This document shows positions 37,696 to 46,915 of a stretch of DNA of 64,000 bases, one piece after another. Source of the stretch: Prunella strophiata (taxonomy: Eukaryota > Chordata > Aves > Passeriformes > Prunellidae). The position numbers and the translations under genes are program-made. The notes under the pieces are model-generated. The model searched no databases. It worked only from the letters and a program-made list of their open reading frames with translations, and was not told the origin of the DNA. The stretch's first letter is position 1; every line of letters starts with the position of its first letter. The DNA lies in NCBI GenBank assembly GCA_036583965.1, contig JAZBQD010000027.1, positions 3,180,687 through 3,244,686 of the forward strand. Reading direction: 5' to 3'.

Positions 37696-38699
37696 TCTTA
37701 GAACAGATTCAGTCAATAATTTGGAAAAAAATATGCAGCAAATATAAATGGCAAATAATTTTTTTCTGGTGTTTTTCAAAATAAAAGATGTCTGATTTCG
37801 GGAAATTTGTCTTTGCTTATGAATACATTAGAACTTCCCCTCAGAACCAAGTATCTGTCATTAAAAATTTTACGCAAACCTGTAAAAAGACAAGACTCCT
37901 GAAAAATTTTAAGTGATATAAATAAGGGAAAAAAAAATTACATTTGAATGTTAAATTCAGATACGATGCAGTGCACATATTTTTTAGTATTTATTTTGCG
38001 ATGGAATTCAAAAATTGATCACTGAGCTATTTTTTTGTGCGTATTGCAAATACAGGAAACCAGAAAGCTGAAGGCAGTGGCATTGTCAAACAACTCCCCT
38101 CACCACACATTAAACTCCTCTGTTACCTGTAATACTACTATAGACTTAAAATTTAAGTCAGGAATTGCTCTACAATGTCTTCAGTATAAACACCCTGTAA
38201 GACAGAAAATAAACTTCCTTCTGAAAGGGGGGAGAGAAACAAAAACAGGCAAAATGAAGTGCAGCTTTGAACCTCTAATAATTTTTAAGGATTAACTGCT
38301 GGGTCTGTGTTTAGTGACATAACAGCACCAAATTCAAAAGGTGCCAATTACATCAGCCCCTTGACCTCTGCTAAAGCCTGGTGACAGGCACCTCTCAGGT
38401 CATGGTTCTTTGGGTATTTTTACGTGAATAATGAAGTTTCCTTCAGTCCCTACATCATTCACTCACCTGCTGTGGTTTTAAGATCAGATTTTCGAAGTCA
38501 GGCATATGAATTTGTGCATGCACATCTGCAGGCATCAACAATTCAAAACCCAGTCCTCTGGTTAAAATGAAAAACACCCACTCAGAATCCTATTCTAATG
38601 TGAATTCTACAAGGGCCCCTTGAGAAAGTTGAATCCTTTATTGAAATGTCTGACAAAGAAACCACATAGTTTTCTGTTTTGATGCATTAGATAAGGATC

Positions 38700-38719
38700 T
38701 TTTTTTTTTTTTTTTTTTT
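38700..38719. repeat. Poly(T) run, 20 bases
   Basis: Uninterrupted T run with no retroelement body attached. Confidence 0.9.
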
Positions 38720-40990
38720 GAAGAAAAAAGCCTTTGCTCTAAATCAGCAGCATGAAGAATTAAACATGAAAACAAAAGCATATTATTTAAAGAACAGCCT
38801 GTTCCCTAAACTGTTACTGTGCTGGGTGCCAAACCACATTTTGTGATATATCATGTACAACCTCCTCTTGCATGTTTTACTGTTATGCTTTACATGACTT
38901 GGAGTGAGAAAACCCTGATAGTTCTGCCTTGGACTTACCACAAAGACTGGTCCACTCACAGAGCTGAAATCACAACATGACAATTTCCTCCCAGGATGAT
39001 GACTCTGAAAGAGGTGGAAAAGTGTTTGTTTACTTGGTGCTATGTATGAAAATCTGAGTTAAATAGAAATGTGAATTCATAGTGGATCTGTTGCCCTTCA
39101 CAAAACACTTGGTGGTTGCAGAATGACAGTGACCTTGCTGCAAAGTGCAACTCACACGATGTAGGGCCACTTCATTCTCACACAGGTCTAGAAATAAATG
39201 ACAGTGACCTAACTTGAATGTGACTTTGCAGTATATAAACCATAATTACTGCCAGTATGCAAGCAAGCCTGTAGAGGTAAGTGTGAAATAGTTTATTTTA
39301 CAGAGGGCTATGTTATATTTAGAGTGGAGTAACAAAAAGCACACATGCAGTTACTGCAGAGCAGCTCATGCCCACCAACTTCATCCTCAAATCTCTGCTG
39401 GGATATTTTGGTTATATGCCTCTACCCTCCATCACTTCATTTACACTAATCCATTACCATAATGCATCCTGGTTAATTTTCCAGGACACACCTGAGAGGA
39501 CAAGCCTAACTTTTTGCACTGTGGGAGAGAGAAAGGTTCAGCAGCCTTTCATAGGTCTTGTTTGTAGCCTTTCACTGAACAAATCCTGTCCCAGAGACGC
39601 TCACAGGTTATAAAAAAGGCAGGTCTGACAAGTTAGTGAGGGAAAAAAGGACTGGAGCTGGCTATGGAAAGGGTGTAAGTAGGAGAAACCTGCAACTGGA
39701 AGCCAATAAGGACAACGTGTAGAAGCTGCTGTTAACTGCTCTGTTAGCACAGGCAGAGAGGTCCAAGCTATGGTACAAAAGGTTCCAGACTCAGGAGTGA
39801 CCCTCAGGGATGTCGTTGTGATGGAAGATCTATTTTCCATTTTATTTATGATCCTTTTAGAAAGATGACAGGCAGGGACTATACTGAAATTATACGTCTT
39901 TTAATGCCAAGGACTTATGGGAAATGAGATTACAGAATCGATGTTATTCCTTCAGTTGAAATTGAATTCTCTCTGTTCATATGCATTATATCTTTAATAA
40001 CATAATTGTGTGCTATTTTTTCTACAAGTCTCTTGCCTTATTTGTTGCATAGTTCTGACCTAAGCTGGGATGAACCAGAGTTAAATAGTGAAGTAGACTG
40101 GTCTGGATCTCCACATATTGAGAAGCTAGAGCTAATAAATGAGGTAGAGATTCTTGGGAGTTATAGGAAAATTAAATCCACTTACAACTGAGGTCTGGAC
40201 TCTCTAAGTGCCATTACTAAAGTCATCATGTAGTCAGTGATGTATGGTCACTTATATGTGTCTCATTTTCAGAGGGCCCAAACTGATTCTCCAGGGTTAG
40301 AAACACTGAAGTGCTGAACCAGCTGAAGGTGAAGACATAAAGGGCCATGCCAGGAACATGTAAAGTTTAACTTGGTATTCCCATAAACATTTATAGTAAT
40401 TCAACATAAGTAAACTTTATAGTAAATTCAAGCATCAGTAAAAAAGAAGTATGAGTATATGGAAAAGATGGAATTTTTTTAGATACACTGAAAAGAGAAA
40501 GTAACCTGAATTGAAAATTCTCTTTTGTACATATTATTACTGTGAATTCAGTGGATTCCAAGGAAAGAAATTATTAAATTTAACAACTCATTAATGTCAC
40601 TCAGGTAATCCAACTGCTGCAGATTTTCACTTTGCTGCATTTTAAAAAATAATTGTCATAAGAACATATTTTCTGTAGTTAACCCTGAATTAGTGTATTA
40701 ATGTGAGGAACTAGTGATAAGTATTCTAAAATAATTATAAAATTAGGATTTTTTTTTCTGCTTTCTGTACATCATTTCCCTTCACCTTCTGGTGGTATAA
40801 CAAAAAGAAATTAAATCTTGTTGGTAACATACGTAAATGTGACTGTAAAAAGCTGAAGAGGAAATTAATAACTCAGGGCAGTAAACAAGGCCTGGGACCA
40901 CACATTGAACTGTGAGGAAAAACAGAAGTTTTTCTGTCCCATCTATCTTATATGTGAATAAAAACCCACACAGCAAGTAAACGTAGCATA

Positions 40991-41572
40991 ATGCATACAC
41001 AGAACTTGTGCAGTCTTAATTTCAGCTTTCTAATGTTTCAATCTTTGAAGTCCCCAGTCCTTTTAACATTCCTTAAATGTTATTTCACTGTAATTACTGT
41101 GTTTGTAATGAGAGATTTGTTTTCCCAAATGGAGTTATTCTCTATCAGTCCAGTGAGGCTCTGGGAAAGGAGAAAGGGTTGTGGCTTACCTGCTCAAATC
41201 CCTTGCACACATGGTCAGATAATTCTGACCAAACTGAAGATTTTTCCTCAAAATCTTTCATTTCAGAAGAAAGAAGTCTTCACCTGTAGGAAAATGCAGA
41301 AAAGAGCCATGGTGACACTTTATTCCACTTTATTATTGAGTTTATTCTGGGATGTGCTGCCCAGTCCCTTACCTTGGGCAGGGCTGTGGTGGAGCACATC
41401 CCAGCCCATGAGGGAGGCAAAAGTGCATTGCACAAATGTGGATGAACAAAATCTTATGGTTTATGAGGTGGTTTCAGTGAACTGTGTTTATATTATGGTT
41501 GGGCAAAGGTGCAAGCTTTGTGACTTTTTTTTTCCCCTAAAAATGGAAAACCACAGAAAGAAAGGGAGATGA
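40991..41572 (+). other. Longest open reading frame of the window (193 codons), unassigned
   Basis: This frame starts at ATG 40,991 and stays open for 193 codons, long for DNA this rich in A and T. The product is mixed, with a hydrophobic stretch in the first third and a Lys/Arg-rich end. It has no signal peptide or family motif that I recognise. A second frame of 70 codons overlaps it (41,077-41,289). It ends about 300 bp before the CpG patch at 41,878. It could be chance, an old exon, or part of a lineage-specific transcript. I do not assign a function and lean to non-coding. Confidence 0.2.
41349..41402. other. Inverted repeat, 10-bp arms
   Basis: GGGATGTGCT (41,349-41,358) and AGCACATCCC (41,393-41,402) are perfect reverse complements. 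A second small dyad, TGCCCA / TGGGCA, sits between them, so the transcript could fold into a bulged hairpin of about 54 nt. It lies inside the 193-codon frame. Confidence 0.6.
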
Positions 41573-41911
41573 AAAGGAAACAAGTAAACAAATGTGGTTT
41601 TACAGAAACTGAGGGACAATTTATCCTCAGCACAGCAAGCAAAAACTTGGAAAACATTTGGAAAAGTCAGAAAACAAGTTAAAGTTGGTTGGCAGACTCT
41701 GACAGAGCTGACAGCTAAAACTACCCCTGGCATGTTGACAACAGTGTGGCATCAATCTGTGTGTAACAACCTATCCTTGAAAAACTCCATCCTGGATTTA
41801 AGCTAGCACTTCCTAACCTTTTCTCTACCCAGCATCCAAGCTGCGGTGTGGAAAAAGTTTTCAGATGTGACTTTTAACTCGTTCCTGGACAGCGGCCGGC
41901 TCCCTCCCTCA

Positions 41912-41930
41912 GGCCGCCATCATGGCGGCC
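41912..41930. promoter_or_regulatory. Inverted YY1-type motif pair
   Basis: GGCCGCCAT-C-ATGGCGGCC is a perfect 9-bp inverted repeat with a 1-bp spacer. Each arm reads ATGGCGGC, the YY1 recognition core, one per strand. YY1 sites of this form lie at or just after start sites of many CpG-type promoters. On each strand the ATG opens only a 4-codon frame. Confidence 0.6.
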
Positions 41931-42120
41931 GCCTAGGCCGCGCTCCCTCACAGACTCCCAGTCCCTCCCTCCCACCTCGCCGGTCAGCACAAACACCCAT
42001 CCCCAGCTCCCTGCTATCCCCTCACCTGGGGTCCTGCACCTTCTCCACATTCCCACTTTGTTTCTCCAGAACATGTCTCTGTTTCCTGAAGCAAGGATGT
42101 GGCGTGAAGATGGGGAACAT

Positions 42121-42131
42121 TTTGGCGGGAA
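42121..42131 (+). promoter_or_regulatory. E2F-type motif
   Basis: TTTGGCGGGAA fits the E2F consensus TTTSGCGSGAA exactly. It stands in the downstream part of the CpG patch, which supports but does not prove a promoter. Confidence 0.4.
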
Positions 42132-42247
42132 GATGAGGAGCCTTGTGGCAACGTGGCTGCCCTCGCTGTCACCCACCCCGCGGTAGCCTGCGAGCTGCAT
42201 GAGGGGGTCTGAGCACTGCTACTAACCACAAGGTTGTTAGCTATTCC

Positions 42248-42516
42248 TGCAAGACAAAACGGCCTCAAGTTGCACCAGGTAAGGTTTAGATTGGATATTA
42301 GGGAAAATTTCTTCATGGGAAGTGTTGTCCAGGCCATGGCATAGACTGCCCAGAACAGCAGTGGAATCCCCATCCCTGGGTGGATTTAAAAAGGGTACAG
42401 GATGAGGCACTCAGGGACATTGGTTTAGTGGTGGCCTCAGCATTGCTGAGGGACCATTTGGACGTGATGGCTATGAGAGTGCTTTTCCTATCTCAATGAC
42501 TCCATGATTTTATGTT
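42248..42516 (+). repeat. CR1 LINE 3'-end copy
   Basis: Sense CR1: 'aacggcctcaagttgcacca', 'ggtttagattggatattagg', 'gaaaatttcttcatgggaag', 'tgttgtccaggccatggcat', 'cccatccctgggtggattta', 'ctcagggacattggtttagt', then a decayed 'atgactccatgatttta' end. About 270 bp. It abuts the CpG patch. A consensus splice donor (CACCAG|GTAAGG) lies inside it at 42,278/42,279. The 119-codon minus-strand frame over it is CR1 noise. Confidence 0.93.
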
Positions 42517-43167
42517 TCTGAAGTAGGAAGTAGAAAGAGCTCACAGTAGAGCTGATGCCCAGCAGCAGCTGGGTTACACAGGAGTTTGAGACACAAGCCT
42601 CCACACCAGCTTACATGGCTGTCTCTTGCTGCATGAAGGCAAATAAATTGATGCCATGGCACTGCTTCCTGGGAAATCTGCAGCTGCATCCACTGTTTGC
42701 TGGTAATGGCCCAGGTATCCACATTTATACAGCTAAAATGATGTGCTCAGCCTCTTAAGCTATTGACTACTAGATCTCACCTGAGGCAGTGGTCGTAAAA
42801 ATTGGCACAACCAACCTGAACTACCTGCAGCTTCTGTCTCAACAAAAGTGTTTAAAAGGTTGTTTTCACATAAAAATCTCACATACTGCCATATAGAATG
42901 CCATGGAAGTTCTTTCTGTGTATTACTACACTTTAAAATTAGCCTTCTGTTTCAAGATCTTTTGGTGTTCTCAGGTTATCTGTATTTATATAGTTCTTGT
43001 GGTTCTATGATCCCTACGTGTTTAGCTGGATGACACACAGATAGCCTGACTTGTCAGTCACTCTCTCCATCTCTCCTATCCATCCCTCAAGAGCCTCACC
43101 TCACTCCTATAGACATCTTTATATAATATCCCCGAGGGATTCAGCTCAAACACCTCAAATACACTAA

Positions 43168-43190
43168 AGACATCTGGATGTAAGATGTCT
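43168..43190. other. 8-bp inverted repeat
   Basis: AGACATCT (43,168-43,175) and AGATGTCT (43,183-43,190) with a 7-bp spacer. It may be chance. Confidence 0.5.
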
Positions 43191-44419
43191 GCTTCTATGA
43201 GGATGCAGGCAAAGGTTGCCCTGCACAGCCCATATGCAGGCTCTAATGACCATATTATTCTGGTTATAAATAAAGCTGTGCCTTCTTACTCGTGGTATGC
43301 CTAGTTATCATTTGCTGCTGCATATCACTTTGAGGATGATACTTGGCAACTGACAGGGGGAAAAATGAGTTGCTAACATCTGTTTTATCATTTTTTGATG
43401 AATGAAAAACCAAACAGAGACCTTAGTTGTGCACAGATCATTCAAAACAATGACATTTACACAGATTTGATATCATTGTGTGTTGCATTAGTAACAAAAA
43501 GCATAAATTATTTAAGTGATAGTGCTAAAAGAAAAAAAAACCCTCATAGTTACTGTCCCATAGACAACCTTTCATCCAGCCCAGTGTATTTCAGCCTTTG
43601 GACACCTGGCTGTTGTGTCACTGGTCACTGAATTACACTTATTGAGGTATCTATTAGAAAGAAACTAAGATTACTTTTCTTTCATATTTCTCATGTGCTA
43701 CAGCCATGTGAATAGCGGGTCTGTTTGGTTCCCAACTGCAAAAACAAATAAAAATTCCATCTTTAACACTTAAGAAACTGTCTATTTTTAGTTTGGTTTC
43801 CTATGGAAACAAGGCATCTGTGATCAGGCTGTCTCTGCATGTATCTGTCCTTGTGTACCCCCTAATAATTTTTGAATCTAGTGGCCTTTTCCAATCAAGT
43901 GTGATGAAATGACAGAATTTTCGAAGTATCTGGGTTCTAATAAATTTCCTAAAAATATGGGGCCAGATAGATGAACAAAAGATGTTGATGTTGCCCAGCT
44001 GAGGGAAAGCTGCAGCATGAACTTACATCTTACAAGGCTCCAGAGAATTCAAGGAGGTGAGAGCTGCAGTAAATAACACAGCTATACAGAAAAGCTTCAG
44101 TCCAAGGTCATGCCTTTATGCACCTCAAATTCATAAAGAAACAGACTTAATTCATTCCACTCCTCACACAATTACTTGTTTAATATTTGCAGAGGTCTCC
44201 CTTCACTTCTCAGTCAGAAGATTAGAATTCTCCCCTTTCCCCACAACCAGTGAAGAATTAGACCCAGATGTTTTTAAATTTGACCTGTCCTGTGGGTCAG
44301 AGGATCAGGATCATGTGATAGTAGGCCATGTAATTAAAGCTCCCCAAATGCTGTAGACTTGTGCATCAGGAAGCTTCAGGGAATGCCTGGAAGCAAGATG
44401 TCTTTGGGAATTAACCTGC

Positions 44420-44443
44420 AAGAAGAAGAAGAAGAAGAAGAAA
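44420..44443. repeat. (AGA)n microsatellite
   Basis: Seven consecutive AGA units ending in extra A. The triplet repeat is likely variable in length. The Ser/Phe-rich minus-strand frames over it are artefacts. Confidence 0.92.
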
Positions 44444-44814
44444 ATAATGTAGGACTCAGCTCTCCATTTAAGTGGGTACTTAAAATATATGAACAAATTA
44501 GGACATAAGAGTTAAAGAGGTGTTGTTTTGGGGAGAATGGAGAGAAGAAATGGGAGCAGTAGAGCAGCATGATGCTGAATATGCCCTTGGTATGGAAGAG
44601 TTGCTAGCTTAAAATGGTCTTGTTCCTTTTTAGATTAGTCAATCTCTTGCTCTGTCTTCAGTCTTCTCAATATTGCCCAGAGGTGGAAAACAAGCTGATG
44701 AAAGAAGTGTCTTTTGGGGTAAGGAAACAGGAACAGATGCTGAGTAGTTACTGTACATGTGTAAAACTGACTGAGATTGCAGGTTAGAAATGTCACAGCT
44801 GACTCTGGAACTGA

Positions 44815-44872
44815 GTTTTGCTGGGGCTGTTCTCAGCATCTCCTTGAATCAGGGCAGGGAGGAGGAACAACT
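44815..44872 (+). repeat. 58-bp direct repeat, copy 1
   Basis: From 'gttttgctggggctgttctc' to 'ggaggaacaact' these 58 bases are identical to 46,155-46,212. The identity stops abruptly at both ends, with no gradual decay. It is not CR1, not simple sequence and not a recognised SINE. It looks like a short local templated duplication. Confidence 0.95.
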
Positions 44873-46154
44873 GAGGCAAGAAGGGAAAAACCCTCCTCCC
44901 TCTCCATGAGCTGGATCTGAATCTGTACAGCCACACTTCTGCAGGTTTGCATCCACATTAATAAGCTCGGTCTCCAAGGCAGAGCTGTTTGTGGATCTGT
45001 GCTGTGTAAACTAGTTGTGTTGTGCAGAGGCTTTCTGGCCCAAAATGGTGCCTGCTTGGGGCTCTCTGCACTGTTCTCTGTTGTACAATGAAGCACACAC
45101 GAGATGTATGATGAGCTTTGGGTGTGGATAGTGAGTTACTGAGGCTGGAAAACTGGAGAGAGCTGCAGCTTCTACTTTCCCTGGAGAACAAATGTTTTTG
45201 AAAGCCTGCTAAGGTCTGCAGAGACATTTCAGCTGATTTGTAGCTCTTGTCTACTTTCCAAGCTTATAAGAATTCCACATCCTGGGAGACAAATAAGAAC
45301 TCAACATCTTGGGAGACAAATAGGTCTTTCAGTATGGAAACAGACTTTCTAAAAAAAAAAAATATCCTGGCTGTAGAGATGCTTCCCTACATCTCTGACC
45401 TCTCATGTTGTTTTGATCACAGAACCTCAGGTGGATGGAGTTGACAAGGATATTTATCCTCACTGTAGTGGTCTGAGGAGGAGGTCCCACAAATAAACAT
45501 TTTGAATTTTCCCCAGAGTAATATTGCAATTGCCATTTCTACCATTAGCAGTCTGCTGTTACTTCACCTTGTGTAATGTGCTACCAAAATCAGTTCTGCT
45601 GCTTGTTTGCCATTGGATGGACATTACAATTAAAGGCTTGCTCATTTCTGATCTTTTATATGGAACAATATTGAAACTATTTGAAAAATAAAAATAAGTA
45701 GGCATTTTCGAGATTATTTGACGCTGAAAGTGAATGCCTTCTGGTTGTATAGGCTTTTTCTTTCCTGTTTCTACAACACTTACCATAATTCATTTAAAAA
45801 TAGACTTTAGAAAGCAGTGGGTATAATTAATGTATTGATCTAGTTTTCCATTATGTTGTTAGTACAGGTGAAAAATGTGCTTTTGATGAAATTGTTGATT
45901 AAAACTACCAAAAATCCATTATATCTAGCTTACTTTTCCTTACCTAATGAAGCAGATGGATATAAAATAAGGGAAGGCCATATTGACCTTTAGTAAGAAT
46001 ATATATGGCATATAACTTGATACCTATAAGACAATTAATATTAATCTGACCTTTTTAGATTCTGGGCTACAGTGCTGTTACTAATAGCAGCTACATAATG
46101 TGTTGTATGTTTTCACTGAAGAGGTCATGCACTGGATAAGAGCAGGAAAATGTG
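44873..46154. other. Sequence between the two 58-bp repeats
   Basis: It contains a 27-bp tandem duplication (45,268-45,321) and a 12-A run at 45,351. The frames are 60-90 codons, none recognisable. I see no long terminal repeat hallmarks (TG...CA ends, primer-binding site) to make this an LTR element with the 58-mers as ends. Confidence 0.5.
45268..45321 (+). repeat. 27-bp tandem duplication
   Basis: Units 45,268-45,294 and 45,295-45,321 (AAGAA-TC-ACATC-TGGGAGACAAAT) differ at three positions. The length is a multiple of three, so the duplication also repeats nine residues in the open frame 45,247-45,444. That frame is otherwise unremarkable. Confidence 0.92.
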
Positions 46155-46212
46155 GTTTTGCTGGGGCTGTTCTCAGCATCTCCTTGAATCAGGGCAGGGA
46201 GGAGGAACAACT
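46155..46212 (+). repeat. 58-bp direct repeat, copy 2
   Basis: Exact copy of 44,815-44,872, same orientation, 1,340 bp further on. The flanks differ (before: gaaaatgtg here, ggaactga at copy 1; after: ccatcttcc here, gaggcaag at copy 1). It contributes the beginning of a 95-codon frame (46,150-46,437) of no known family. Confidence 0.95.
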
Positions 46213-46825
46213 CCATCTTCCTTCCCAACCCTCTCATACACCTTGGTAGGTCAGGAAAGTGCAGAGGGCTTGTTCTGTGGGCATTGTGCTTTAAAGATTA
46301 ATTATTTCAGTCACCAGACTGCTGATCAGCATGAGAAAGTGCAGAAACAGTTACAGCAAGATATTGGAGGGTTTCAGCAAAGCAGTCCCAGTCCTGTGCT
46401 GGTCTCTGCTCCTAAGCAGGGACCATCAGCATTTTAGGTTTGCCCAGCACCTAATGTGATCACACAGCAATGCTATTTTGTGTGATAAGATAGCTATGTG
46501 AGTATGTGACTGTGGCTTGCCTAGCATGGGATTGCTCAAAAATGGCTTTTGCTTTCAAAATTCAGATCAACCCTAGGTCAAAATAACTTAGGTATAGACA
46601 GTCTTAAAACAATGCAGAGTACTCTATAATAGGCTTTTAAGGAATGTTCTATTCACAAACATTTTTACAACTATTGAGTCAGTGATTGGACTTTTTTCAG
46701 ATTTAAAATACCCTGGATATTTCCTGCATTATTTAACAGCAGCTGTCCTTATATTTGCCTAGCAATAAAACTTTTGCCTCAGTTTCTCCATGATAATTTG
46801 TTTAAGATTAACATTTTGATCCCCA
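46213..46825. other. Unique non-coding DNA
   Basis: No recognisable features between the 58-bp repeat and the next CR1. Confidence 0.55.
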
Positions 46826-46890
46826 GTAGAACTAGATAATCTCTAAGGTCCCCTTCCAACCCAAATCATTCTATGATTCTATGGTTCTAT
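46826..46890 (+). repeat. CR1 LINE 3' terminus
   Basis: 'agaactagataatctctaag', 'gtccccttccaacccaaatc' and three octamer-type units ATTCTATG / ATTCTATG / GTTCTAT form an intact CR1 3' end. Only about 65 bp remain, an extreme 5' truncation. Confidence 0.93.
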
Positions 46891-46900
46891 TAAATTAGAA

Positions 46901-46915
46901 TTTTTTTTTTTTTTT
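46901..46915. repeat. Poly(T) run, 15 bases
   Basis: Starts 10 bp beyond the CR1 end. It is not part of CR1, which has no poly(A/T) tail. Confidence 0.85.

Larger units (their letters stand above)
36481..40990. other. Unique AT-rich non-coding DNA
   Basis: No frame above 90 codons. A symmetrical A/T palindrome is at 37,672-37,695 and a 20-T run at 38,700-38,719. A 14-bp phrase AATGACAGTGACCT occurs near 39,122 and again near 39,196. Confidence 0.55.
41878..42200. promoter_or_regulatory. Short CpG island, candidate promoter
   Basis: I count 17 CpGs in about 320 bp, ten of them between 41,879 and 41,960, while the rest of the window is strongly CpG-depleted. The patch holds an inverted pair of YY1-type ATGGCGGC motifs (41,912-41,930), GCCGGC and CGCG sites, and an E2F-type TTTGGCGGGAA near 42,121. 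No TATA box is obvious. This is how a small CpG-type promoter looks. Splice-donor-like signals lie on both sides: CAG|GTAAGG on the + strand at 42,278/42,279 and CAG|GTGAGG on the minus strand at 42,026/42,025. Transcription in either direction is therefore conceivable. Frames of about 100 codons here reflect GC content. It may alternatively be a GC-rich insert or a pseudogene 5' end. Confidence 0.5.
42517..44814. other. Unique non-coding DNA
   Basis: Frames are under 100 codons. It holds an 8-bp dyad at 43,168-43,190 and a GAA microsatellite at 44,420-44,443. Nothing else recognisable. Confidence 0.55.
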
